Notes: generated by a model from the letters alone, not told the origin. Numbered from the stretch's first letter, positions 36,046 to 45,091 are shown. The stretch: DNA of 64,000 bases from Variovorax paradoxus (GCF_009498455.1 NZ_CP045644.1:1643001-1707000); one strand, 5' to 3'. Numbers and translations are program-made.

Positions 36046-39015
36046 TCAGGCCGCGTCGGGCGCCGAGAGGTGCTTGCCCACGATGCCCGCCAGTTCGAAC
36101 ATCGTCACCTGGTCCTTGCCGAACACCGGCTTCAACTTCGCGTCGGCGTTGATCGCACGCTTGTTGGTCGCATCCTGCAGGCCGTTGGCCTTGATGTAGT
36201 CCCACAGCTTCTTGATGACCTCGGTGCGCGCCACCGGTTCGGCGCCGATCACCGCGGCCAGCGAGTCGCTGGGCTTGAGGCCTGCGCCCGGCTTGCGCGG
36301 CTTGGCCGCCTTCTTCTCGGCCGGTGCCTTCTTGGCGGCGGGCGTCTTCTTCGCTGCGACCTTCTTGGCGGCCGCGGTTTTCGCGGCCGGCTTGCCGAAG
36401 GTCTTGCGCGGCGGGAACTTGCTGCCGCCTTCGCGCGGTGCGAATTCGAAGGTCACCTTGCCTTCCTCGGCATTCCAGGTCAGGAAGGCCTTGAAGGCGC
36501 GGCGCGTGCGCATCGACACGAACTTGTCGAGCAGGTCGGTCTTGCCGGTGGCGAGCAGCTTTTCCATCTGGTCGCGCTCGACCGGTTGCTGCAGGATGAT
36601 CTTGCCGGTCTTGAAGGTGCAGCTCGGCGTCGGTTGCTCGTTCGTGGGCACCGATTTTTCGCAGACGTAGTTGCTGCCGTGATCGAACACCGGCGCGCCG
36701 CACACCGGGCACGGGCCCACGGTGTCTTGCTGGCTGAAGTCGACGATCTCGCCGCTTTCGGCGTTCTTGTCGTCGCCGAAGTCGAATTCGAGCTTCCAGT
36801 TCTTCGCTTCTTCCTCGTCGTACTTGAGGATGATCTCGGCCGTGAAGGGCCAGCCCGCCTTGGAGCGGAAGCCGTCGAGCGGGCCGATGTGCTTGTCGCG
36901 CACCAAGGCCTCGGCCTCGACCACCTCGAAGGTGCGTCCGGCCGGCGACTTGCCGAACGAGAAGCCGCAGGCGTCCTCGCCCGTGCCGCTCTTGCCGGTG
37001 CAGCCGTAGCGGCGGTAGTTTTCCTTCACCACGCCGCCGCAGTTCGGGCAGGGCGTGGCGAGCGTGGCGTAGTCGCCGGGCACGGTGTCGCGGTCGTACT
37101 CCTTGGCCTTCTTGACGATGTGTTCCGTCATCTCGGCGATCTCGCGCATGAAGGCGTCGCGGCTCAGCGCGCCCTTCTCCATCTGCGCGAGCTTGTACTC
37201 CCACTCGCCCGTGAGCTCGGCCTTGGAGAGTTCTTCCACGCCCAGGCCGCGCAGCAGCGTCATGAGCTGGAAGGCCTTGGCGGTCGGAATGAGTTCGCGG
37301 CCTTCGCGCAGCATGTACTTCTCGGCGATCAGCCCTTCGATGGTGGCCGCGCGCGTGGCTGGCGTGCCCAGGCCCTTCTCCTGCATGGCCTCGCGCAGCT
37401 CGTCGTCGTCGATGGTCTTGCCGGCGCCTTCCATGGCGCCCAGCAGCGTGGCTTCCGAATAGCGTGCGGGGGGGCGCGTCTTCAGGCCCTTGAGGTCGGC
37501 CGACTCGGTGTTGACGATTTCGCCCGGCTTCACCGGCACGAGGCGCTTGCCGTCCTTGTCGTCTTCCTTCTCGTCGTCCTGCGCTTCCTTGCCGTAGATG
37601 GCGAGCCAGCCCGGCTTCACCAGCACCTTGCCGTCGGTGCGGAAGGGGTACTTCTTGCCGCCCTGCTCCACCGTGCTGATGCGCGTGGTCACCTGGTGCT
37701 CGGCGCTCGGGAAGAACACCGACAGGAAGCGGCGCACCACGAAGTCGTACAGCTTCTGCTCGGCTTCGCTCAGGCCGCTCGGGGCCTGCAGCGTCGGGAT
37801 GATGGCGAAGTGATCCGACACCTTGGCGTTGTCGAAGATGCGCTTGTTGGGCTTGACGTAGTTGCCGTCGACCGCCTGCTGCGCGAACGGCGCCAGGTGT
37901 TTCATGCCGCTGTTGGCGAGCATTTCCATGGTCTGCTTGACCACTGGCAGATAGTCTTCGGGCAGCGCGCGCGAATCGGTACGCGGGTAGGTCAGCGCCT
38001 TGTGGCGTTCGTACAGGCTCTGGGCCAGGGCGAGCGTGGTCTTGGCGCTGAAGCCGAAACGGCCGTTGGCCTCGCGCTGCAGCGAGGTCAGGTCGAACAG
38101 CGCGGGCGAGGCCTGCGTGGTGGGCTTGCTCTCTTCGGTGACCGTGGCGGGCTTGCCGCGCGAGGCGTCGGCGATGGCGCGGGCCTCTTGCTCGGACCAC
38201 ACGCGGTCGGCGCGCTGCTCGGCATCGGGCTCGCCGTTGGCCAGGAGCGGCGCGTTGGCCTTCTTCCAGTCGGGGTTGAACCACTTGCCCGGGTACTGGC
38301 CGGCCTCGGCCGCGAAGCTGCCGTGCACTTCCCAGTAGTTGCGCGAGACGAACTTGCGGATCTGCTCTTCGCGCTCCACCACCACCGACAGCGTCGGCGT
38401 CTGCACGCGGCCCACGGTCGTGAGGAAGAAGCCGCCGTCGCGCGAGTTGAACGCGGTCATGGCGCGCGTGCCGTTGATGCCCACCAGCCAGTCGGCTTCG
38501 GAGCGCGAGCGCGCGGCGTCGGCCAGACCTTGCATCTGCTTCTCGGTGCGCAGCTGGTCGAAGCCGTCGCGAATGGCTTGCGGCGTCATCGACTGCAGCC
38601 ACAGCCGCTTCACCGGCTTGCCCAGCGGGCTCTTGCCGCCGGCGTACTGCTCGATGAGGCGGAAGATCAGTTCGCCCTCGCGGCCCGCGTCGCAGGCGTT
38701 GATGAGCTGCGTCACGTCCTTGCGCTTGGCCTGCTTGACCACGGCGTTCAGGCGCGTCTTCGTCTTGTCGACCGGCTTGAGGTCGAAGTGCGGCGGAATC
38801 ACCGGCAGGTTGGCGAAGCTCCACTTGCCGCGCTTCACGTCGAATTCTTCCGGGGCCTGGATCTCGACCAGGTGGCCCACGGCACTGGTCACGACGTAGG
38901 TGTCGTTCTCGAAATGCTCGTCATGTTTGTCGAATTTGCCGGCCACCGGCGTGAGGGCCCGGACGATGTCCTGGGCCACCGACGGCTTTTCTGCGATTAC
39001 CAAAGTTTTTGTCAT
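36046..39015 (-). CDS. topB: DNA topoisomerase III with C-terminal SWIB domain
   Basis: 989 residues from the ATG at 39015. The TOPRIM part has Glu9 and DAGREGE (Asp109), and the catalytic Tyr343 lies in ALTYPRTDSRALPED. Cys pairs CPNCGG and CPVCGA at the C-terminal side form zinc-ribbon-like modules, followed by a Lys/Ala repeat tail (AAAKKVAAKK, APAEKKAAK) and about 80 residues of SWIB/MDM2 fold (KPSDSLAAVIGAEPVARTEVIKKLWDYIKANGLQD). It relaxes and decatenates DNA. SWIB fusions to topoisomerases are known from chlamydiae and some proteobacteria. It is divergent from the SET gene. Confidence 0.93.
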   Translation of the reverse strand: MTKTLVIAEKPSVAQDIVRALTPVAGKFDKHDEHFENDTYVVTSAVGHLVEIQAPEEFDVKRGKWSFANLPVIPPHFDLKPVDKTKTRLNAVVKQAKRKDVTQLINACDAGREGELIFRLIEQYAGGKSPLGKPVKRLWLQSMTPQAIRDGFDQLRTEKQMQGLADAARSRSEADWLVGINGTRAMTAFNSRDGGFFLTTVGRVQTPTLSVVVEREEQIRKFVSRNYWEVHGSFAAEAGQYPGKWFNPDWKKANAPLLANGEPDAEQRADRVWSEQEARAIADASRGKPATVTEESKPTTQASPALFDLTSLQREANGRFGFSAKTTLALAQSLYERHKALTYPRTDSRALPEDYLPVVKQTMEMLANSGMKHLAPFAQQAVDGNYVKPNKRIFDNAKVSDHFAIIPTLQAPSGLSEAEQKLYDFVVRRFLSVFFPSAEHQVTTRISTVEQGGKKYPFRTDGKVLVKPGWLAIYGKEAQDDEKEDDKDGKRLVPVKPGEIVNTESADLKGLKTRPPARYSEATLLGAMEGAGKTIDDDELREAMQEKGLGTPATRAATIEGLIAEKYMLREGRELIPTAKAFQLMTLLRGLGVEELSKAELTGEWEYKLAQMEKGALSRDAFMREIAEMTEHIVKKAKEYDRDTVPGDYATLATPCPNCGGVVKENYRRYGCTGKSGTGEDACGFSFGKSPAGRTFEVVEAEALVRDKHIGPLDGFRSKAGWPFTAEIILKYDEEEAKNWKLEFDFGDDKNAESGEIVDFSQQDTVGPCPVCGAPVFDHGSNYVCEKSVPTNEQPTPSCTFKTGKIILQQPVERDQMEKLLATGKTDLLDKFVSMRTRRAFKAFLTWNAEEGKVTFEFAPREGGSKFPPRKTFGKPAAKTAAAKKVAAKKTPAAKKAPAEKKAAKPRKPGAGLKPSDSLAAVIGAEPVARTEVIKKLWDYIKANGLQDATNKRAINADAKLKPVFGKDQVTMFELAGIVGKHLSAPDAA

Positions 39016-39100
39016 CTGAGGGCTCTCTATACTCTGCGGCTTCCCGCGTGCACACGCGCGCACACGCATGTGTGCATATTCAACCTAACAGACTTCGGCG

Positions 39101-39760
39101 ATGCCTTCCAAATCCCCACGCTCCAGCGGTCGTCGCATCCAGACGCGTCGCTCCACCGTCCACGGCAACGGCGTGTTCGCCGTGCAGGACCTGGCGGAAG
39201 GCGAAACGCTGATCGAATACAAGGGCCAGGTCATCAGCTGGAAGGAGGCGCTGCGCCGCCATCCGCACGACCCTGCGCAGCCCAACCACACCTTCTACTT
39301 CCACATCGACGACGGTCGTGTGATCGACGGCAATGTCGAAGGCAACGCCGCGCGCTGGATCAATCACTCGTGCGAGCCGAACTGCGAGGCCGACGAAGTC
39401 GATGGGCGCGTTTATATCAAGGCCCTGAGAAACATCGCCGCCGGTGAGGAACTCAACTACGACTACGGCCTGGTCATCGACGAGCCGTACACCGAGAAGC
39501 TGTTGTCCGAGTTCCCGTGCTGGTGCGGCTCCGCGCAGTGCCGCGGCACGCTGCTGACGCCCAAGGACGAGGACGAAGAAAAAGACAAGAAGAAAAAGAA
39601 GAAGGCCAAAAAGAAGGCCGAGAAGAAGGCCGAGGCCAAGGAAGCGAAGAAGGCTGAAAAGAAAGCCGAGAAGAAAAAAGCCGACAAGAAGGCCGACAAG
39701 AAAAAGGCCGACGGCAAGAAGAAGCCCAAGGACGACACCGCGTCCGCCGCCGGAGACTGA
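39101..39760 (+). CDS. SET-domain protein-lysine methyltransferase with H1-like tail
   Basis: 219 residues. The SET domain (about 15-150) has VHGNGVFAVQDLAEGETLIEY, the cofactor and lysine channel motif NHSCEPNC, and ELNYDYG, then a post-SET Cys cluster CWCGSAQCRG. The C-terminal 65 residues are Lys/Ala/Glu-rich (KKAKKKAEKKAEAKEAKKAEKK), resembling bacterial histone H1-like proteins. It methylates lysine side chains in the cytosol; the target is unknown. Lys-rich tails such as its own or that of the divergent topoisomerase III are plausible. It is upstream of birA (2 bp gap). Confidence 0.88.
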   Translation: MPSKSPRSSGRRIQTRRSTVHGNGVFAVQDLAEGETLIEYKGQVISWKEALRRHPHDPAQPNHTFYFHIDDGRVIDGNVEGNAARWINHSCEPNCEADEVDGRVYIKALRNIAAGEELNYDYGLVIDEPYTEKLLSEFPCWCGSAQCRGTLLTPKDEDEEKDKKKKKKAKKKAEKKAEAKEAKKAEKKAEKKKADKKADKKKADGKKKPKDDTASAAGD

Positions 39761-39762
39761 CC

Positions 39763-40575
39763 ATGGGCACGCCGGCCTCCGCCTGGTTCGAAGACCGGAT
39801 CGCCGCGGCGGTCGCGCCGCTGCTGCCCGGCTTCGCGGTCGAGGCCGTGGCCGAGATCGATTCCACCAACACCGAGCTGATGCGCCGCGCGCGCGCCGGC
39901 CGCACCGACCCCGTGCTGCTCGTGGCCGAGCGCCAGACGGCCGGGCGCGGTCGCCTCGGCCGCCCCTGGCAGAGCGCGCAAGAACCCGAGGCGCCCGCCT
40001 CCCTCACGTTTTCGCTGGGCCTGCCGCTCGCACCGGCCGACTGGTCGGGCCTGTCGCTGGCCGTGGGCGTGACCGTGGCCGAAAGCCTCGACCCGACGGG
40101 CGTGCACCAGGTCGGCCTCAAGTGGCCCAACGACATCTGGGTGAACGACCGCAAGCTGGTCGGCATCCTCATCGAAACCGCCATGCCGCAGACGGCGCGC
40201 CCCGATGCGGCGCGCTACCTCGTGGTCGGCATCGGCATCAACATCGGCCCACGCGAAGGCGACGGCATGCGCACGCCGCCTGCCTGGCTGCGCCAGTGGC
40301 AGCCCGACGCCTCCGCGCCCGAGGTGCTGCAGGCGCTGGCCGAGCCGCTGGTGCGCAGCGTGCTCGCTTTCGAGGCGAACGGCTTCGGGCCCTTTGCCGA
40401 ACGCTTTGCGGCGCGCGACGTGCTGCGCGGGCGCGAGGTGACGCTCAGCGACGGCACCGCCGGCCTGTGCGAAGGCGTGGCCTGGGGCGGCGAACTGCAG
40501 GTGCGCACCGACGCCGGCCTGCAACTCATCTCGAGCGACGAAGTGAGCGTGCGCCCGCGCGGCATGTCTTTCTGA
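39763..40575 (+). CDS. birA: Biotin--[acetyl-CoA-carboxylase] ligase
   Basis: 270 residues, lacking the N-terminal wHTH of E. coli BirA, so a class I ligase without repressor function. The biotin/ATP motif AERQTAGRGRLGRPWQ and GLKWPNDIWVNDRKLVGILIE are clear, and the C-terminal SH3-like domain ends LISSDEVSVRP. It attaches biotin to BCCP. It follows the SET gene with 2 bp between stop and start and is followed by a short membrane-anchored protein. Confidence 0.92.
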   Translation: MGTPASAWFEDRIAAAVAPLLPGFAVEAVAEIDSTNTELMRRARAGRTDPVLLVAERQTAGRGRLGRPWQSAQEPEAPASLTFSLGLPLAPADWSGLSLAVGVTVAESLDPTGVHQVGLKWPNDIWVNDRKLVGILIETAMPQTARPDAARYLVVGIGINIGPREGDGMRTPPAWLRQWQPDASAPEVLQALAEPLVRSVLAFEANGFGPFAERFAARDVLRGREVTLSDGTAGLCEGVAWGGELQVRTDAGLQLISSDEVSVRPRGMSF

Positions 40576-40583
40576 GCGAAGGC

Positions 40584-40772
40584 ATGAAGCTGCGCCTGGT
40601 CCTCATCGCCCTGCTCGCGGCCAACGCGGGCTACTGGCTGTGGACGCGCGGTGACCTGGCCGGTTTCGGGCTCGCCCCTGCGGCGCTCGACGAGCGCGAG
40701 CCGCAGCGCGTGGCGCGGCAGATCCACCCCGAGTGGTTGCAGATCCGCAAGGAAGCCAAGCCCGCGCCCTGA
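40584..40772 (+). CDS. Small membrane-anchored protein
   Basis: 62 residues starting KLRLVLIALLAANAGYWLW, a single N-terminal membrane span or uncleaved signal, then AGFGLAPAALDEREPQRVARQIHPEWLQIRKE. In related genomes the gene after birA commonly encodes a longer protein with a SPOR domain; here there is none, so it may be truncated or a distinct short form. It is 8 bp after birA. Function unknown. Confidence 0.65.
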   Translation: MKLRLVLIALLAANAGYWLWTRGDLAGFGLAPAALDEREPQRVARQIHPEWLQIRKEAKPAP

Positions 40773-40777
40773 CCGGG

Positions 40778-41515
40778 TCAGGCGGCCGCAGCAGCGCGCG
40801 CGAACATGCGCCGCGCCTTGGCCAGGGCGGCCTGCAGTTTTTCTTCCGACGGCGGCTCGTGCGAGCTCGAACTCAGGCCGAACTTCTTGCCCGCGATTTC
40901 CTGCACCGCGACCAGGATGCTGCCCAGCACGACCGGATCAGTCTCGGTGTCGAGCGCCTGCCGCAAGGGCTCGAGCGCCTTGGGCGCGGCGCTGCGGCGG
41001 CTCAACACGATCTGCATCAGCGCGCTCGCCGCCCATTGGCGGTTCGTGGCGACGGCATCGTGCGTGAGCAGCGGCACGACCTTGGCGATGTCGGTCGTGC
41101 CGCCGAGCCAGCCGATCACCCACAGCCCCTTGCAGCGCAGCTCGGCGTGCGGTGACGCGAGCGCGGCGCGCGCCAGGGCCGCAGTCTCTTTCAGCCGACG
41201 GCCCTTGCGGTACTTGAAGGCGCCGAGCATCTGCAGCACCGTGGCTTGCATGGCCGGGTCGGGCTCTTGGTCGAACTGCGTGAGCAGATGGTCTTCGGCC
41301 GCGTCGCCGCGCTCTCCGAACTTGCGGCAGAGCCAGTCGTAGAGCTCGCTGTCCATGCCGGTGTCGTGCAGCAGCGCGTAGTGGAAGGCGAGTGCTTCGG
41401 GCGATTGCAGCTCGAGCAGGTCGGCGCCGAAGTCGAACATGTCCGACACGTCGGTGTCGGTGCGGATCTCGGCGAAGCGCTGGCGCAGCGCGTCGAGCGT
41501 GGGGGGCGAACTCAT
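40778..41515 (-). CDS. HEAT-repeat-like protein, uncharacterised
   Basis: 245 residues, almost all alpha-helical, with paired helices of the HEAT/Armadillo kind (TVLQMLGAFKYRKGRRLKETAALARAALASPHAELRCKGLWVIGWLGGTTDIAKVVPLLTHDA). No signal peptide. Its start overlaps the stop of the histidine kinase gene (ATGA), so it is co-translated as the last gene of that operon and could be an accessory protein binding the kinase, though that is only inference. Ends in an Ala tail. Confidence 0.75.
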   Translation of the reverse strand: MSSPPTLDALRQRFAEIRTDTDVSDMFDFGADLLELQSPEALAFHYALLHDTGMDSELYDWLCRKFGERGDAAEDHLLTQFDQEPDPAMQATVLQMLGAFKYRKGRRLKETAALARAALASPHAELRCKGLWVIGWLGGTTDIAKVVPLLTHDAVATNRQWAASALMQIVLSRRSAAPKALEPLRQALDTETDPVVLGSILVAVQEIAGKKFGLSSSSHEPPSEEKLQAALAKARRMFARAAAAA

Positions 41516-42969
41516 TCGGAAGGGGCCTCCTCGAAGCGCACGGTAAAAAGCGCGCCCGGCGGATGCTTGCCGGGGTGCGCGTCTTCCAGTTTCACCTGTG
41601 CGCGGTGTTGGTTGGCGATCTCGCGCACGATCGGCAGGCCCAGCCCGGAGCCGTCGGCCTCGTTGCCGAGCACGCGGTAGAAGGGCTCGAACACCAGCTC
41701 GCGGTCGGCCTCGGCGATGCCGGGGCCGTTGTCCTCCACCTGCACCAGCTGCACGTGGCCGAAGGGGTCGGCCAGCACGCGGGCGGTGATCACGCCGGGG
41801 CGCTCGGGCGTCGAGGGCGTGTAGTTGAGCGCGTTGTCGACCAGGTTGCGCACCAGCTCTTTCAGCAGCGTCGGGTTGCCGTCGACCATCACGCCGGGCG
41901 CGCCGGCCTGGGCGCCGTCGTAGCCGAGGTCGATGCGCTTTTCGATGGCGCGCGGCACGGCCTCGCGCACCACCTCGATGGTCAGCCGCGCGAGGTCGCA
42001 GGGCTGGCAGTGCGTCATGGCGCTGGTGCCCTCGGCGCGTGCCAGCGACAGCAGCTGGTTCACGGTGTGCGTGGCGCGCACGCTGGCGCGTCCGATCTGC
42101 TTGAGCGACTGCTTCAGCTCGTCGGCATTGGCGCCCTCGCGCTGCGCCAGGTCGGCCTGCATGCGCAGGCCCGCGAGCGGCGTCTTGAGCTGGTGGGCGG
42201 CGTCGGCCAGGAAGCGCTTCTGCGTGAAGATGGAGTCGTTGAGCTTGTCGAGCAGCTCGTTCACCGACGACACCAGCGGCACCACCTCGAGCGGCACCGA
42301 GGATTCATCGAGCGGGCTCAGGTCGCCCGGGCGGCGCTCGCGGATGCGCGCCTCGACCACCGACAGCGGCTTGATGCCGCGCACCAGCGCCAGCCAGATC
42401 AGCAGCACCGCCAGCGGCAGGATCGCGAACTGCGGCAGCAGCACGCCCTTGATGATCTCGGTGGCGAGCACGGCCTGCTTCTCGCGCGTCTCGGCCAGTT
42501 GCAGCAGCGAGGGCGGCACGTCGTCGCTGCCGCTGGGAATCCACAGCGAGGCCACGCGCACCGGCTGGCCGTGCACCGTGCTGTTGTGCAGCAGGACCAC
42601 GTTGGTGCCGGGCGGATCGTCCACGTTGGGCTGCGGCAGGTCGCGCTCGCCGTGCAGCAGCGTGCCGTGGCCGTCGAGCAGCTGGTAGTAGATGTGGCCC
42701 GCGTCGTCGGCACGCAGGATCTCGCGCGCCGACTGCGACAGCACGAAGTGCGTCTGCCCCTGCTTCACCGTGACCAGCTCGGCCAGCACCTTCACGTTGT
42801 GCTCCAGCGCGCGGTCGTAGGGCGCGTTGGCGATGCCCTGCGCCACCAGCCAGGTCACGCCGATGCTCACCGGCACGAGCAGCAGCAGCGGCGTGAGCAT
42901 CCAGTCGAGGATTTCGCCGAACAGGGAGCGCTGGGCGCGCTGGAAGAGCTTCAAGGGAGTTCCTGGCAA
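41512..42969 (-). CDS. Two-component sensor histidine kinase (TctE-like)
   Basis: 485 residues. It has an N-terminal membrane span (MLTPLLLLVPVSIGVTWLV), a periplasmic sensor domain, a second span around 176-198, HAMP-like region, and H-box FLADAAHQLKTPLAGLRMQADLA with phosphorylated His259. N-, G1- and G2-boxes follow (ELVRNLVDNALNY, EDNGPGIAEADRE, SGLGLPIVREIA). The frame begins with TTG at 42969; no ATG precedes it. It should pair with the response regulator at 44083, but an inverted lipoprotein gene lies between. TctDE senses tricarboxylates, which fits the many Bug receptors. Confidence 0.9.
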   Translation of the reverse strand: MPGTPLKLFQRAQRSLFGEILDWMLTPLLLLVPVSIGVTWLVAQGIANAPYDRALEHNVKVLAELVTVKQGQTHFVLSQSAREILRADDAGHIYYQLLDGHGTLLHGERDLPQPNVDDPPGTNVVLLHNSTVHGQPVRVASLWIPSGSDDVPPSLLQLAETREKQAVLATEIIKGVLLPQFAILPLAVLLIWLALVRGIKPLSVVEARIRERRPGDLSPLDESSVPLEVVPLVSSVNELLDKLNDSIFTQKRFLADAAHQLKTPLAGLRMQADLAQREGANADELKQSLKQIGRASVRATHTVNQLLSLARAEGTSAMTHCQPCDLARLTIEVVREAVPRAIEKRIDLGYDGAQAGAPGVMVDGNPTLLKELVRNLVDNALNYTPSTPERPGVITARVLADPFGHVQLVQVEDNGPGIAEADRELVFEPFYRVLGNEADGSGLGLPIVREIANQHRAQVKLEDAHPGKHPPGALFTVRFEEAPSE

Positions 42970-43096
42970 GGCGAAAGAACGCTGGCGAGCGTGAACTAGT
43001 GCTGCGATTCGCAGCTGTGTCGTTTCATTGACGAGGTGTGACTGGTTGTAGCCTTGGCGTGCAGTTTCTGCAATTCAAAAACATCAGGGAGAAATC

Positions 43097-44056
43097 ATGA
43101 AGCAAAAGACCGTGGGCGGCTGCCCCAAGCCGCTCTGGATCGCCGCGACCGTGTTGGCCGCCAGCGTCGGTGTGACCGCATGCGGCGGGGGTGGCGGAGG
43201 CGGTGGGGGTGGCATGCCGATGCTGCCGATGGGCGTCGTGCCCACGCCGGCACCCGCACCCGCGCCCTCTCCGGCTCCCGCGCCCGCACCGGCCGAGAAC
43301 CGCGATGCGGTGCCGGGCTCCGAGCCGTCGCCCTCGCTGAGCGCGCCGCAGGCTGGTTCGACCGCCGCGGTGGGCAACGACAGCGAAGGCATCTACGCCG
43401 CGGGCGTGCGCGGGCTCGCCTTCGTCGGCGCCGATGGCTCGATTGCGCGCAGCTTCACGGTCGGCACGTTGTGGGGCTCGCTGAAGCTCACGGGGCTCGA
43501 CTGGTCGTTCAACCCCGACACCGAGTTCTCTTTTCTCAGCGTCTCGCAGGCCACCGGCTCGGGCACCTTCGCGCCGAAGAAGACGATGAACGGCACCTAC
43601 GCCTACGGCACCCGCGACCCGGCCGATTTCGGTCCCCTGACCTACACCATCGAGAACGCGTTGGCGGTGTCGCAGGCGAGCGTGGTCGGCACGTGGTCCA
43701 ACAACGACAGCAGCCTCGGCGTGACCGTCCAGGTCGACGACAAGGGCGTGTTCACCGGCACCACGAGCGGCGCGGAAGTCGGCCAGTGCACGCTCTCGGG
43801 CACCGTCGCCCTGGCGCAGCCCGGCTCGGCCAAGAACATGTACGAGCTCAAGCTGAAGGCGGTGAATGCCGCGACGGCCAGCAAGGACGATTGCGAACTC
43901 ACCCTTGCCACCGCCGGTTCCTACGTCGGACCGGCGGCCATCGGGCTGGTGCCGGCGGGCGTGTTCGAGAGCAACGGCTACTTCCGCAGCCTCATGTTCC
44001 TGATCCGTTCGAACACCGGCGCCACGCTGCTGGTCGGCCTGCGCAAGCAGCCCTGA
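43097..44056 (+). CDS. Putative lipoprotein with Gly and Pro-Ala repeats
   Basis: 319 residues. The signal peptide ends in a lipobox-like VTAC followed by ten Gly and MPMLPMGVV, then a low-complexity stretch of alternating Pro-Ala (residues about 50-66), a spacer as in cell-surface lipoproteins. The mature domain, from about residue 90, is rich in Thr/Ser/Gly with a beta-sandwich pattern (GSLKLTGLDWSFNPDTEFSFL). No enzymatic motif. It is on the opposite strand to the kinase and regulator genes. Likely surface-anchored; function unknown. Confidence 0.75.
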   Translation: MKQKTVGGCPKPLWIAATVLAASVGVTACGGGGGGGGGGMPMLPMGVVPTPAPAPAPSPAPAPAPAENRDAVPGSEPSPSLSAPQAGSTAAVGNDSEGIYAAGVRGLAFVGADGSIARSFTVGTLWGSLKLTGLDWSFNPDTEFSFLSVSQATGSGTFAPKKTMNGTYAYGTRDPADFGPLTYTIENALAVSQASVVGTWSNNDSSLGVTVQVDDKGVFTGTTSGAEVGQCTLSGTVALAQPGSAKNMYELKLKAVNAATASKDDCELTLATAGSYVGPAAIGLVPAGVFESNGYFRSLMFLIRSNTGATLLVGLRKQP

Positions 44057-44082
44057 CGGCGTTCTGCGCGGGCCGGGCACGC

Positions 44083-44757
44083 TCAACCGGGAATCTTCTC
44101 GAGGCAGTAGCCCAGCCCGCGCACCGTCGCGATGCGTATCGGTCCTTTTTCGATCTTCTTGCGCAGGCGGTGGATGTAGACCTCGATGGCGTTGATGCTC
44201 ACCTCTTCGCCCCATTCGCACAGCCGGTCCACCAGCTGGTCCTTGCTGACCAGCCGGCCGGCGCGCTGCAGCAGCACTTCGAGCAGGCCCAGTTCGCGCG
44301 CCGACAGCTCGATCATCTTGCCGTCGATGGTCGCCACCCGGCCGGCCTGGTCGTAGACCAGCGGGCCGTGGCGGATCGCGTTGCTGGTGGCGCCCATGCC
44401 GCGCCGCGTGAGGGCGCGCACGCGCGCTTCGAGTTCCTGCAGGCTGAAGGGCTTGGCCATGTAGTCGTCGGCGCCGTGGTCCAGGCCCTTCACGCGCTCT
44501 TCGACGCTGTCGGCCGCCGTGAGCACCAGCACCGGCAGCTGCGAACCGCGGGCACGCAGGCGCTTCAATATCTCGATGCCGTGCAGGCTGGGCAGCCCGA
44601 GGTCGAGGATCAGCAGGTCGAACTCGCTGTGCGTCATGAGCGCGGTGTCGGCCTGCGAGCCGTTGGCCACATGATCGACCGCCGCGCCCGAGGTGCGCAG
44701 GCTGCGCAGCAGGGCATCGGCCAGCACCTGGTCGTCTTCGGCAATCAGTATTCGCAT
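44083..44757 (-). CDS. OmpR-type response regulator (TctD-like)
   Basis: 224 residues from the ATG at 44757; an upstream GTG at 44766 adds three residues but is less likely. The receiver domain has the acidic pocket ED at 7-9 and phospho-acceptor Asp52 (LILDLGLPSLHG), with Lys104 in YMAKPFSLQE. The winged-helix DNA-binding domain carries SARELGLLEVLLQRAGRLVSKDQLVDRLCEWGEEVSINAIEVYIHRLRKKI. It controls target genes upon phosphorylation by its cognate kinase, probably that at 41512-42969, which is no longer next to it. Confidence 0.92.
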   Translation of the reverse strand: MRILIAEDDQVLADALLRSLRTSGAAVDHVANGSQADTALMTHSEFDLLILDLGLPSLHGIEILKRLRARGSQLPVLVLTAADSVEERVKGLDHGADDYMAKPFSLQELEARVRALTRRGMGATSNAIRHGPLVYDQAGRVATIDGKMIELSARELGLLEVLLQRAGRLVSKDQLVDRLCEWGEEVSINAIEVYIHRLRKKIEKGPIRIATVRGLGYCLEKIPG

Positions 44758-44822
44758 GTGCGCCACCTCCGGCTCAGTCAGTGTCGGCGCCCCTCGGCGC
44801 TCGTTGTCCCATGGGCGAAGTC

Positions 44823-45091
44823 TAGGGCCTGTTCACGCGATTTGCGGCGTCGCGTTGGCCGGCAAAGGGGCTGGCTGCAAGGCGCCCGTGCGCAGCAAGG
44901 CTGAAGCCTTGCAAGCGCGGGCAACGCCGCAGACGGCCCCTTTGCCGGCCAACCCGAAGGGAAGGCCTGCCAGGGCGGGCCACTCGGCGTTGCGCTCCTT
45001 GCATGGGCATCTGCACATGCGGCGTCGCGCGCCTTGATTGGCCCGCCCTGGCAGGCCTTCGCGACGCCGCAAATCGCGTGAACAGGCCCTA
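44823..45091. repeat. Three-armed palindromic element
   Basis: The outer arms 44823-44854 and 45060-45091 are perfect complements (32 bp). Inside are two further perfect stems: 44854-44871 / 44936-44953 (18 bp) and 44961-44982 / 45039-45060 (22 bp), and a small one, GCAAGGCT/AGCCTTGC, at 44895-44912. Folded, this gives a cruciform-like three-way junction. The element fills the 331-bp gap between the response regulator start (44757) and the MarR stop at 45089; its right edge contains the MarR stop codon. It has no convincing ORF. It resembles intergenic repeats of Comamonadaceae (memory). Confidence 0.85.

Noticed and set aside
43195..43300. Tandem Gly and Pro-Ala codon repeats as a CRISPR or minisatellite
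   Set aside because: They are coding low complexity of a lipoprotein linker, not spaced repeats.
44693..45037. Long open frames inside the palindromic element
   Set aside because: They read across the repeat arms and mirror frames on the other strand, with no codon pattern of a gene.
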